Shown: positions 15,177 to 22,548 of the stretch, in pieces
How the letters are laid out: each line of letters begins with the position of its first letter
How positions within the stretch are numbered: position 1 is the stretch's first letter
Source: Chloroflexota bacterium
Lineage (GTDB): Bacteria; Chloroflexota; Limnocylindria; P2-11E
Reading direction: 5' to 3'
Length of the DNA stretch: 29,411 nucleotides
NCBI GenBank assembly: GCA_013695575.1
Contig: JACDAF010000301.1
Coordinates: 1 to 29,411 of the forward strand
Made by a program: the position numbers and the translations under genes
The notes under the pieces: generated by a model
Database searches by the model: none
Seen by the model: the letters and a program-made list of their open reading frames with translations, nothing else
What the model was told of the DNA's origin: nothing

Positions 15177-15196
15177 TCGGTCGGTCGGTCGGTCGG
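15177..15196. repeat. Tetranucleotide repeat (TCGG)5
   Basis: Five perfect TCGG units followed by TCGT, in the 215-bp non-coding stretch after the alpha-glucosidase gene. The stretch also holds CGGTG-cgtt-CACCG (15287-15300) and the spaced inverted repeat GCGTT (15291-15295) / AACGC (15312-15316), ahead of the promoter of the importer. I see no gene in it. Confidence 0.85.
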
Positions 15197-15330
15197 TCGT
15201 CGCGTTCGCTCAGGACGAGCGTCGATCCATCTCCACGCCGCGCAGCCGGCGCCGGCCCGTATCGGCAAGCGCGAGCGCGGAGACTACGGTGCGTTCACCG
15301 CCCGCTCACCGAACGCGGCCCCCGCGGGCG

Positions 15331-15336
15331 TACTAT
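15331..15336 (+). promoter_or_regulatory. Candidate -10 box of the alpha-glucoside importer operon
   Basis: TACTAT is a good TANNNT match and predicts a leader of about 30 bases carrying GGGAGG (15363-15368). The inverted repeat GCGTT-N16-AACGC ends 14 bases upstream and would cover the -35 region, a usual place for a repressor or activator site. Confidence 0.5.
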
Positions 15337-15374
15337 CCCGCCGTCGCGAATGCGCAACGGGCGGGAGGATGCAC

Positions 15375-16730
15375 ATGACACGAACGATCGACCGGCGCAC
15401 GTTCCTGAAGGCGGCTGCGGCGACCGGGATCGTCGTCGCCTGCGGCGGCGACCAGGGCGCGCCCGCCGGTGGCGGCGGGACGGCGAAGGGCACGATCTCG
15501 GGGACCGTCACGGTCTCGTACCCGGACGAGGCGGGCCTGAAGCCGAAGTACGTCCAGCTGGCCGCCGACGGCCTCCGGGCCAAGTACTCGGGCGTGGATG
15601 TGAAGATCGACCACCAGAAGATCGGGAGCGGCGACTTCTACACGAAGCTGCTCCTCGCGCTGAACGCGGGCGACGTCCCGGACGTCATCCATGTCGGCGG
15701 TGACAAGATCGGTGAGCTCGCGGACGCCGGCCACATCGAGCCCCTCGATGGGTATCTCAAGCAGTGGGAGGATTGGTCGAAGGTCTACCCGGACGCGGTG
15801 AAGTCGGGCGTCACCTACCAGGGCAAGGTCTGGGCGATCCCGTACGGGCTCGATACGCGGTTCCTCTTCTACCGCAAGGACGTCCTCGACAAGGCGGGCG
15901 TCGGCGCGACGTGGACAGGGCCGAAGAACGTCGATGACATCCTCGAGGTCGCGAAGGCCGTGAAATCGAAGGTCGCCGGGGTGATCCCGTACGCGCTGTA
16001 CGCCGGCCCCGCGGGCGACTCGGGCACCGCGAACCACGCCTTCATCCCGCTCCTCTGGGCGTACGGCGGCGACCTGCAGAAGGACGGCAAGTGGATCGGC
16101 GACAGCCCGGCGCTCCGCAAGGTGCTCGACTACTACGGCCGCACGTACAGGCAAGACCTCTCACCGAAGGAGATCCTCACCACCGCGAAGCCGTGGACCG
16201 CGATGCGCGAGAAGCTCGGCCTCAAGGGCGAGCTCGCGCTCCTCTTCGAGGGCGCCTGGAACTACGGCGGCTGGGTGACCAAGGACAAGGCGGCCACCGA
16301 GAGGAACGTGGGCTACGCGCTGTTCCCGACGGCGACCGGCGGCCCGTCGTTCACGATCGGCGGGCCCGGCACAGCGTGGTACGTCACCGCGAAGAGCAAG
16401 AACAAGGACGCGGCCTGGGAGTTCGTGAAGGCCTTCAACACGAAGGAGATCGTCGCGAAGCTGAACATCGAGGACCCGCACCCGGTCGCCCGGACCGACT
16501 CCGCCGAGGTCGCCGAGTTCAAGGCCGACAAGTACCTCGTCGACTCGACCGAGTCGCTCAAGAAGGCGCGCTTCGTCCCGCCGGACGCGAACTTCGGCAA
16601 GGTCATCGGGGTCATTCAGAAGGCGACCGCTCGCGTCGCGACCGGCGAGATGTCCGCCGACGATGCGGCCAAGCGCTACACCGACGAGCTCCGGCAGGCG
16701 GTCGGCGCCGACAAGGTCATCACGCAGTGA
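15375..16730 (+). CDS. CUT1 sugar ABC transporter substrate-binding lipoprotein
   Basis: A 451-residue extracellular sugar-binding protein of the MalE-like family 1. It has a Tat-type lipoprotein signal: DRRTFLK (residues 6-12), hydrophobic core, lipobox ending at Cys23 (VVACGG), then a Gly/Pro linker. The body shows YTKLLLALNAGDVPDVIHVG and, further on, a WAIPYGLDTRFLFYRKD stretch typical of this family. GGGAGG at 15363-15368 favours ATG 15375 over ATG 15369. Its TGA overlaps the next gene's GTG. The linked alpha-glucosidase suggests an alpha-linked di- or oligosaccharide as ligand. Confidence 0.92.
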   Translation: MTRTIDRRTFLKAAAATGIVVACGGDQGAPAGGGGTAKGTISGTVTVSYPDEAGLKPKYVQLAADGLRAKYSGVDVKIDHQKIGSGDFYTKLLLALNAGDVPDVIHVGGDKIGELADAGHIEPLDGYLKQWEDWSKVYPDAVKSGVTYQGKVWAIPYGLDTRFLFYRKDVLDKAGVGATWTGPKNVDDILEVAKAVKSKVAGVIPYALYAGPAGDSGTANHAFIPLLWAYGGDLQKDGKWIGDSPALRKVLDYYGRTYRQDLSPKEILTTAKPWTAMREKLGLKGELALLFEGAWNYGGWVTKDKAATERNVGYALFPTATGGPSFTIGGPGTAWYVTAKSKNKDAAWEFVKAFNTKEIVAKLNIEDPHPVARTDSAEVAEFKADKYLVDSTESLKKARFVPPDANFGKVIGVIQKATARVATGEMSADDAAKRYTDELRQAVGADKVITQ

Positions 16731-17659
16731 TCCCGGGCGGGGGCGGCGCGGCCGCCCCCGCGCGACCCGTCCCGCGTGACGCGCTCCGACGCCAGGCGCC
16801 CTATCTCTTCGGCCTCGCGCCCGCGGCGATCCTGCTCGCGGCGTTCTTCGTCGGCCCGGCGCTGTGGGCCGCGTACGCGAGCCTGACCAACACGGCGCTC
16901 GTGGGCATCGACGCCGCCCGGCCACGCTTCGTGGGACTCGCGAACTACGAGCGACTGCTCGGCGATCCCGACTTCGCGAACGTCATCCGGAACTCCGTCG
17001 TCTTCGTCGTCGGCTCGGCCGTCGTCGGCCAGTTCGTACTGGGGCTCTCCCTCGCACTCCTCATCGATCACGCCGAGCGCCGTGGCTACCGCCTCGCGAC
17101 CCTCGCCTACGCCGCGGTGCTCCTGGCCTGGGTGAACCCCACCGTCATCGCGGGGTTCCTCTGGGTCGCGATGTTCGACTTCTACAACGGCTCGCTCAAC
17201 ACCGGGCTCGCGCTCGCGGGAGCGGGGCCGGTGGACTGGCTCGGCCAGTTCCCGATGCTCTCGGTCGTCATCGCGAACACCTGGCGCGGCGCCGCCTTCA
17301 CGATGCTCATCTTCCTCGGCGCGCTGAAGACGATCCCGTCGGACATCTACGAGGCGGCGCGCGTGGACGGCGCGAACGCGTGGCGCCGTTTCTGGGACCA
17401 CACGCTCCCGAGCCTGCGCCCGATCGGGGCGCTGGCACTCCTCTCGATCACCATGTCGACCTTCGGGACGTTCATCCTGATCCAGACGCTCACCAACGGC
17501 GGCCCGGGCACCCAGACGGAGGTCATCGCGCTCTACGCCTTCCACGAGGCCTTCCGCTCGTACGCGATCGGCTACGGGTCCGCGATCGCGGTCGTCATGC
17601 TCCTCATCAACTTCGCCTTCGCGATCGTGTACCTGCGCTGGTCGCGGGCGCGCGCGTGA
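16727..17659 (+). CDS. CUT1 sugar ABC transporter permease, MalF/UgpA type
   Basis: A 310-residue inner-membrane permease with about six transmembrane helices; the first begins at APYLFGLAPAAILLAAFF. The ATPase-docking loop is DIYEAARVDGANAW, followed by the helix pair leading to TNGGPGTQTEV, typical of MalF-like subunits. The start is GTG 16727 within a GTGA overlap with the binding-protein stop; a much longer open frame upstream is only the shadow of that gene. The N terminus is Gly/Ala/Pro-rich. Confidence 0.93.
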   Translation: MIPGGGGAAAPARPVPRDALRRQAPYLFGLAPAAILLAAFFVGPALWAAYASLTNTALVGIDAARPRFVGLANYERLLGDPDFANVIRNSVVFVVGSAVVGQFVLGLSLALLIDHAERRGYRLATLAYAAVLLAWVNPTVIAGFLWVAMFDFYNGSLNTGLALAGAGPVDWLGQFPMLSVVIANTWRGAAFTMLIFLGALKTIPSDIYEAARVDGANAWRRFWDHTLPSLRPIGALALLSITMSTFGTFILIQTLTNGGPGTQTEVIALYAFHEAFRSYAIGYGSAIAVVMLLINFAFAIVYLRWSRARA

Positions 17660-17687
17660 GCGCCACACCACGGCCGGGGAGACCGGC

Positions 17688-18581
17688 ATGACCGCTGTCG
17701 GGCCGCAGGCCGCGGTGCAGGTCGATATCCCGCCGCCCATCCGGCCGCGGGAGCGCGGCACGCCGCTGGAGTGGGCGCTCATGCACCTCGCGTTCGTCGC
17801 GATCGCGGCCTTCTTCCTGGCGCCCTTCGTCTGGCTGTTCGCCGCGGCGTTCGACGCCGAGGCGACCGCGTACATCCGCGTGCCCGGGCGGCTCACGCTC
17901 GACAACTTCACGTACATCTTCCGCGAGCTCGCCTTCGCGAAGGCCCTGGCGAACAGCGCGATCGTCGCGGGCGCGACCACGCTCCTGGTCGTCCTCACCG
18001 TCACCCTCGCCGGGTATGGCCTCTCGCGGCTCGAGCTGCGGCGCAAGGGCTGGATCACCTTCGCGGTGCTGCTGCTCCAGACGATGCCGCTCTCCGCGAC
18101 GATGGTCCCGATCTACGGCCTCGCGCGGCTGCTCGGGCTGCGCAACTCGTACCTCGGCCTGATCCTCATCCACGCGGCCATCGAGCTGCCGTTCCTGGTC
18201 TGGCTCATGAAGGGCTTCTTCGACTCCGTGCCTCGTCAGCTCGAGGAGGCCGCGTGGCTCGACGGCCGCTCGAAGCTGCGCGCGCTCTTCGAGATCGTGC
18301 TGCCCGTCGCGCGACCCGGAATCGCCGTCGCGGCCGGCCTCTCCTTCATCTCGGCCTGGGCCGAGGTGCTCATGGTCATCATCCTCGTGGACAAGCAGGA
18401 CATGAAGACCGTGCCGCTCGCCTTCTACGAGACCTTCCGCACCGCCGGCGGCTACGTCGAGGTGCAGTACGGCCTCGTCGCAGCGATGGGCGTGCTCTAC
18501 CTGCTGCCGGTCATGGCGGTGTTCTTCGCGACGCGCCGGCTCATGGTGCGCGGGCTCGTGAGCGGGACGAAGGGACTGTGA
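17688..18581 (+). CDS. CUT1 sugar ABC transporter permease, MalG/UgpE type
   Basis: A 297-residue partner permease with six predicted helices. It has the extracytoplasmic LTLDNFTYIF segment after helix 1 and the docking loop QLEEAAWLDGRSKL, with Gly retained. ATG 17688 lies 6 bases after GGGGAGA. It follows the MalF-type gene by 28 bases and precedes the ATPase gene by 28 bases, so all four importer genes form one operon. Confidence 0.93.
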   Translation: MTAVGPQAAVQVDIPPPIRPRERGTPLEWALMHLAFVAIAAFFLAPFVWLFAAAFDAEATAYIRVPGRLTLDNFTYIFRELAFAKALANSAIVAGATTLLVVLTVTLAGYGLSRLELRRKGWITFAVLLLQTMPLSATMVPIYGLARLLGLRNSYLGLILIHAAIELPFLVWLMKGFFDSVPRQLEEAAWLDGRSKLRALFEIVLPVARPGIAVAAGLSFISAWAEVLMVIILVDKQDMKTVPLAFYETFRTAGGYVEVQYGLVAAMGVLYLLPVMAVFFATRRLMVRGLVSGTKGL

Positions 18582-18609
18582 CTGGCACCGCGGCACAGGG
18601 GAGCGGCTG

Positions 18610-19674
18610 ATGGCGCGGGTCGAGTACGACGACGTCTGGAAGCGCTTCCCGGGATCGGACCGAGTCGCGGTGCACGCGCTCACGCTCGACGTCGCCGACG
18701 GCGAGCTCCTCGTGCTGCTCGGGCCGTCCGGCTGCGGCAAGACCACGGCGCTGCGGATGCTCGCCGGGCTCGAGCACCCTGACGGCGGCGACATCCGCAT
18801 CGACGGGAGGAGCGTCCTGCGGCTCGAGCCGAAGGACCGCGACGTCGCACTCGTCTTCCAGTCCTACGCGCTGTACCCGCACCTGAGCGTGCGGAACAAC
18901 ATCGGCTACCCGCTGCGGGTGCGCGGGCTCACCCTCGCGCAGCAGGCCGAGCGGATTGGGCGCGCCGCCGCCCTCCTGCGCATCGAGCACCTCCTCGCAC
19001 GCCGGCCGGGGCAGCTCTCCGGCGGCGAGCAGCAGCGGGTCGCGCTCGCGCGCGCGATCGTGCGCGAGCCCCGCGTGTTCTGCATGGACGAGCCTCTGTC
19101 GAACCTCGACGCGAAGCTCCGCACGCACACCCGCACCGAGCTGAAGGCGCTCCAGAAGGACCTCGGCACGACGACCATCTTCGTCACGCACGACCAGGCC
19201 GAGGCGATGACGCTCGCCGACCGCATTGCCGTGCTCGACCAGGGTCGGCTGCAGCAGCTCGGCACCCCGGACGACGTGTACCGGCATCCCGCGAACCTCT
19301 TCGTCGCGCAGTTCATCGGCAGCCCGCCGATGAACATCCTCGCGGCGCACCGGCACGACGGCGAGCTTGTCGTCGAGGAGGCCTGGCGGATACCGGCACC
19401 CGCGGTCCGCGACCACCACGGCGGAACCGCGCTCACGGTCGGCCTGCGGCCGGAGGCTATCACCATCGAGCAGGACGGCGGCGGTCCCGGCGAGGTGCTC
19501 GTCTCCGAGCCGCTCGGCAGCGAGGTCATCGTGAACGTGAAGGTCGGCTCGGCGCTCGTGAAGGTGCGCACCGCACCCGATGTGCGTCCCGGACCGGGCA
19601 CGCGCGTGCGGCTCGCCGCCCAGCCCGGCGAGGTCCGGCTCTTCGATCCCTCAAGCGGCACGGCGCTCGACTGA
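18610..19674 (+). CDS. Sugar ABC transporter ATPase, MalK/MsmK/UgpC type
   Basis: A 354-residue ATPase with Walker A GPSGCGKT (38-45), signature LSGGE (136-140), Walker B Asp160-Glu161, H-loop in VTHDQAEAM and the C-terminal OB/TOBE regulatory domain (about 240-350). FIGSPPMNIL near 235 is typical of the MalK/UgpC group. ATG 18610 follows GGGGAGCGG. It is the last gene of the alpha-glucoside importer operon and ends 14 bases from the convergent toxin gene, with no obvious terminator hairpin between them. Having its own ATPase means it need not share the one of the second CUT1 system. Confidence 0.93.
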   Translation: MARVEYDDVWKRFPGSDRVAVHALTLDVADGELLVLLGPSGCGKTTALRMLAGLEHPDGGDIRIDGRSVLRLEPKDRDVALVFQSYALYPHLSVRNNIGYPLRVRGLTLAQQAERIGRAAALLRIEHLLARRPGQLSGGEQQRVALARAIVREPRVFCMDEPLSNLDAKLRTHTRTELKALQKDLGTTTIFVTHDQAEAMTLADRIAVLDQGRLQQLGTPDDVYRHPANLFVAQFIGSPPMNILAAHRHDGELVVEEAWRIPAPAVRDHHGGTALTVGLRPEAITIEQDGGGPGEVLVSEPLGSEVIVNVKVGSALVKVRTAPDVRPGPGTRVRLAAQPGEVRLFDPSSGTALD

Positions 19675-19688
19675 CGGCACGCCGCGGC

Positions 19689-20084
19689 CTACGGGATCGT
19701 GGAGAACCCCGCGGTCCGGAAGTCCCTGTCGAACGCGAAGGCACGAGCGATGTCCTGCTCCCGCATGACCTGGAAGCTGACCAGGTCGACGAGAGACACG
19801 TCGGTCGGCAGCACGTCGAGCAGCGTCGCCAGCGCGAGGTCGTGCAGTCGTTCGTCCACCCACACCATCCCGAGGAGTGGCGCGAGGTCCCTTGCGAACG
19901 CGCGTACTGCCTCCCTCCCAAGGCGGCGCTGCGTGAGCGCGATGGTCTCGACGGCGACGTAGCTGTGGGTCACGAGATCCTCTCGCGATGCCAGCGCGCG
20001 GAAAGCCTTGGCCGCCGCAGTGTGGCTGGCGTCGTCGGCGTCGAGGAGCGCATACAGGGCGGATGTGTCCACGAATACGCTCAC
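19689..20084 (-). CDS. vapC: PIN-domain ribonuclease toxin, VapC family
   Basis: A 131-residue PIN-domain protein. The acidic active-site residues are Asp6 (FVDTSAL), Glu46 (AVETIAL), Asp100 (LVD, following TDVS) and an Asp near 119-121 (FDRDF). Relatives cleave tRNA or rRNA when their antitoxin is lost. The start GTG 20082-20084 overlaps the antitoxin TGA in GTGA, the standard antitoxin-first, coupled arrangement. It is a small stand-alone module inserted between metabolic operons. Confidence 0.9.
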   Translation of the reverse strand: MSVFVDTSALYALLDADDASHTAAAKAFRALASREDLVTHSYVAVETIALTQRRLGREAVRAFARDLAPLLGMVWVDERLHDLALATLLDVLPTDVSLVDLVSFQVMREQDIARAFAFDRDFRTAGFSTIP

Positions 20085-20326
20085 GAGCGGAACGCGTCCT
20101 CCAGCGCGCGGTCGTGCTGCCGTGACGTGGTCCTCGTCCCGGATCGGAACCGGCCGACTACGCTCAGAGCCTGCGCCACGCGTCGGGCGGGCGCACGGCC
20201 CGGCGATCCCAACGACCGATCGACCGCGTGGCGGACTACGGCCGCATCGGACATATGCCTGCGCCGCGCCTCGCGGCGTATGGCGGCAGCCTGCCGTTCG
20301 GTGAACTGGATCTGCTTCCGTTGCAT
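20081..20326 (-). CDS. vapB: Ribbon-helix-helix antitoxin of the VapBC-type pair
   Basis: An 81-residue protein. The N terminus KQIQFTERQAAAIRREAR, followed by MSDAAVVRHAVDR, fits a ribbon-helix-helix (CopG/MetJ-like) DNA-binding domain, in which the short beta strand KQIQFT reads the operator. The C-terminal half is Arg/Ser-rich and probably the toxin-binding tail. ATG 20324-20326 is chosen because the protein then starts right at the beta strand and because the 20-bp palindrome overlaps this codon. A 25-residue longer frame upstream would run through the operator and is rejected. Confidence 0.85.
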   Translation of the reverse strand: MQRKQIQFTERQAAAIRREARRRHMSDAAVVRHAVDRSLGSPGRAPARRVAQALSVVGRFRSGTRTTSRQHDRALEDAFRS

Positions 20327-20343
20327 GCCATCATGATGGCATG
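20324..20343 (-). promoter_or_regulatory. Perfect 20-bp palindrome over the antitoxin start: likely autoregulatory operator
   Basis: The sequence CATGCCATC-ATGATGGCATG-type palindrome is perfect over 20 bp (two 10-bp half-sites) and includes the antitoxin ATG. Ribbon-helix-helix antitoxins typically bind such sites as dimers of dimers and repress their own operon. The site also lies 26 bp before the divergent PHP gene, so it could affect that gene too. Confidence 0.75.
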
Positions 20344-20369
20344 ACGGCGCATCACTCGTCGCGGCGTCC

Positions 20370-21728
20370 GTGAGCGCGGAGCTCGGGCCGGCCGATGTCA
20401 CCCTGCGCGGGCGCTTCGAGCGTGAGCACGAGCGCCGCTACACGCATGTCCCGTTCGAGGTGCCGCCCGGCGTCCGCCAGATCCACCTGCGCTACGCGTA
20501 CTCCGACGCGATCGGACATGACCCGTCGCTCGTCGGCGGCAACACCGTGGACCTCGGCCTCTTCGACCAGCGAGGCACGGCGCCGGGCAGCCCCGGCTTC
20601 CGCGGCTGGAGCGGGAGCGACAAGACCGAGATCACGGTCGACGAGGCGTGGGCGACGCCGCCGTACCGCGGGGGCCCGCTCGGCGCGGGCACCTGGCACG
20701 CGCTGCTCGGCCCGTACAAGGTCGGCCCGCGCGGCTGCGACTGGACGGTCGAGCTCTGGTTCCACGCCGGCGTGGTCAGCCCCGAACGGCGGCCCACGTC
20801 CGCGAGCCGCCCGCCACCGGCCTTCCGCTCCACGGCGCGCGACGGCTGGCTCCGCGGCGACCTCCACTGCCACAGCATCTACTCCGACGGCGACTCGGAG
20901 CCGCCCGAGATGCTTGGTGCGGCGATGCAGGCGGGGCTCGAGTTCCTCGGCGTCACCGACCACAACACCGTCGCACACCATGCCGCGTACGGGTCTGGCG
21001 GCGCCCCTCTGCCGGTGGTGCTGCCGGGGATCGAGGTCACGACATACGGAGGGCATTGGAACGCGCACGGGACGGAGCGGTGGCACGAGTTCCGCGAGCC
21101 CGACGCCGATTCGGTCGGCCGCGCGATGCGCGCCGCGATGGACGAGGGCGCCTTCGTGACGGTGAACCACCCGAAGCCCCTCGGCCCCGAGTGGCTCTAC
21201 GGCGAGCTGCCGTGTCACGCCATCGAGGTCTGGAACGGGCCCTGGCTGCACCTCAACGCGGTCTCGCTCGCCTGGTGGGACGACCGCCTCCGCCGGGGCG
21301 AGCGCCTTGTCGCTGTCGGCGGCAGCGACACCCACCACCTGCGGCGCACCGATCCCACTCCGCGCCACGCGCAGGCGCCGGGCAGGCCGACGACGTGGCT
21401 GCGCGCCGCGCGCGATGCGGCGTCGGTCCTCGGCGCGCTGCGCGGCGGCTCCGCGTTCGTCTCGGCATCTCCGCGCGGGCCGCAGCTCTACCTGGACCCG
21501 GAGGCTGGACGCCCCGGACAGGTGCGCGTGGAGGTGCGCGGCGCAGCGGGTGCGGCGTTGCTCCTCCTGTCTGACGAGGGCTGCACCGCCGCCGCGCCCA
21601 TCGTCGCTGACGAATGGGATGCGGCCTTCGACGTGCCGGCCCGCGCGCGCTACCTGCGAGCCGAAGTCGTGGATGGCGCCGGCTCCGTGCTCGCGCTCGC
21701 GAACCCGGTCTGGGCGGAGGCGGTCTGA
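20370..21728 (+). CDS. PHP-domain metallohydrolase, CehA/McbA-like
   Basis: A 452-residue protein. An N-terminal beta-rich region (1-155) is followed by a PHP domain beginning GDLHCHSIYSDGD (HCH at 166-168), then VTDHN (196-199), VNHPKP and GGSDTHH, which provide the metal ligands of this fold, and a beta-rich tail. CehA/McbA-type enzymes were named for carbamate-cleaving members, but most relatives are uncharacterised and PHP domains are often phosphoesterases. The substrate is unknown. The start is GTG 20370 with no clear ribosome site. Its neighbours are two glycerophosphodiesterases, which makes a phosphodiester or phosphomonoester substrate worth testing. Confidence 0.85.
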   Translation: MSAELGPADVTLRGRFEREHERRYTHVPFEVPPGVRQIHLRYAYSDAIGHDPSLVGGNTVDLGLFDQRGTAPGSPGFRGWSGSDKTEITVDEAWATPPYRGGPLGAGTWHALLGPYKVGPRGCDWTVELWFHAGVVSPERRPTSASRPPPAFRSTARDGWLRGDLHCHSIYSDGDSEPPEMLGAAMQAGLEFLGVTDHNTVAHHAAYGSGGAPLPVVLPGIEVTTYGGHWNAHGTERWHEFREPDADSVGRAMRAAMDEGAFVTVNHPKPLGPEWLYGELPCHAIEVWNGPWLHLNAVSLAWWDDRLRRGERLVAVGGSDTHHLRRTDPTPRHAQAPGRPTTWLRAARDAASVLGALRGGSAFVSASPRGPQLYLDPEAGRPGQVRVEVRGAAGAALLLLSDEGCTAAAPIVADEWDAAFDVPARARYLRAEVVDGAGSVLALANPVWAEAV

Positions 21729-21762
21729 CGCCGTCGCGGATACCAAGAGAGATCCGACGGCG
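21729..21762. terminator. Stem-loop between convergent PHP and phosphodiesterase genes
   Basis: CGCCGTC (21729-21735) pairs with GACGGCG (21756-21762), and GGAT (21738-21741) pairs with ATCC (21752-21755). A 2-base bulge lies at 21736-21737 and the loop has 10 bases. It begins immediately after the PHP stop and ends 6 bases before the stop of the minus-strand gene, so it can serve both. There is no T-run. Confidence 0.5.
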
Positions 21763-21768
21763 GTCGCC

Positions 21769-22548
21769 TCAGGGGAGCGCGAGGACGAGCTCACGCGGCG
21801 TGTTCGTGGTCACGACGTCCACCCCGGCGTCGACCGCGCGAGCGAGGCGCTCGCGCCAGCGCGGCGTGCCTGCGTCGAGCGTCCAGACATCCACAAGCGC
21901 GCCACGCGCGTGCAGCACTCCGACGGCGTCATCCAGCCCGTCGCGAAGCATGCGCTCGAAGAACGCCAGACGAAGGTGCAGCTCGCGCACGCCCGGCACC
22001 ATGCGGACGACCTCCTCGAGGCGCTCGCGCAGGTAGGCCGCGGCCGGCATCGCGCGGCGTCGCGAGAGCGGGTGCGCGTCGAGGTACCCGTATGCGCCCC
22101 GCGGCGGCGACAGCGACTCGCGATCGCGCGTCCAGTCAAGGTGGAGCTGAGGGTCGAAACCGACGGCGATCCCGGGGTCCGCGCGCAGGAGGCGCCGCAG
22201 GTTCCAGTCGGCCGGGCTCGTCACGACGACCCGGTCACCGACAGGATCCACAAGCCGCGCGAGCCGCGCCGCGGCGGCGGGGGGCCAGGGCGGCAGGTCC
22301 TTCGCGTCAAGCTCGAGCAGCGTCGGACCGGGCGCCTCGCGGACGACCGCGAGCACCTCCCGCAGCGGCAGGAGGCGCCCGCCGCGGCGCGGGCGGTCGT
22401 GCGCGACGACGAACTCATCGTCGAGCAGGTGGACGTCGATCTCGACGCGCGCCGCGCCCTCGCGGTAGCACTCGCGGATCGCGGCGAGGGAGTTCTCGGG
22501 ATGCCTTCCGCTCCACGCGGCGCGGTGCGCCGTGAGCTGCGGGCTCAG
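21769..22548 (-). CDS. Glycerophosphodiester phosphodiesterase, CTG start
   Basis: Hydrolyses glycerophosphodiesters to glycerol-3-phosphate and an alcohol. ATG/GTG/TTG starts exist only from 22356 downward, which would remove the catalytic N terminus. Reading upstream in frame gives LTAHRAAWSGRHPENSLAA and VEIDVHLLDD...VVAHD: the family's His-Arg (8-9), PEN, Glu36/Asp38 and His50, all required. The only plausible initiator is CTG at 22546-22548, forming a CTGA overlap with the TGA of the ATPase gene, analogous to the GTGA overlaps elsewhere in the operon. Length is then about 259 residues, normal for the family, and the barrel ends with VVTTN. It is the last gene of the importer operon, in the position of ugpQ. 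Confidence 0.85.
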   Translation of the reverse strand: MSPQLTAHRAAWSGRHPENSLAAIRECYREGAARVEIDVHLLDDEFVVAHDRPRRGGRLLPLREVLAVVREAPGPTLLELDAKDLPPWPPAAAARLARLVDPVGDRVVVTSPADWNLRRLLRADPGIAVGFDPQLHLDWTRDRESLSPPRGAYGYLDAHPLSRRRAMPAAAYLRERLEEVVRMVPGVRELHLRLAFFERMLRDGLDDAVGVLHARGALVDVWTLDAGTPRWRERLARAVDAGVDVVTTNTPRELVLALP

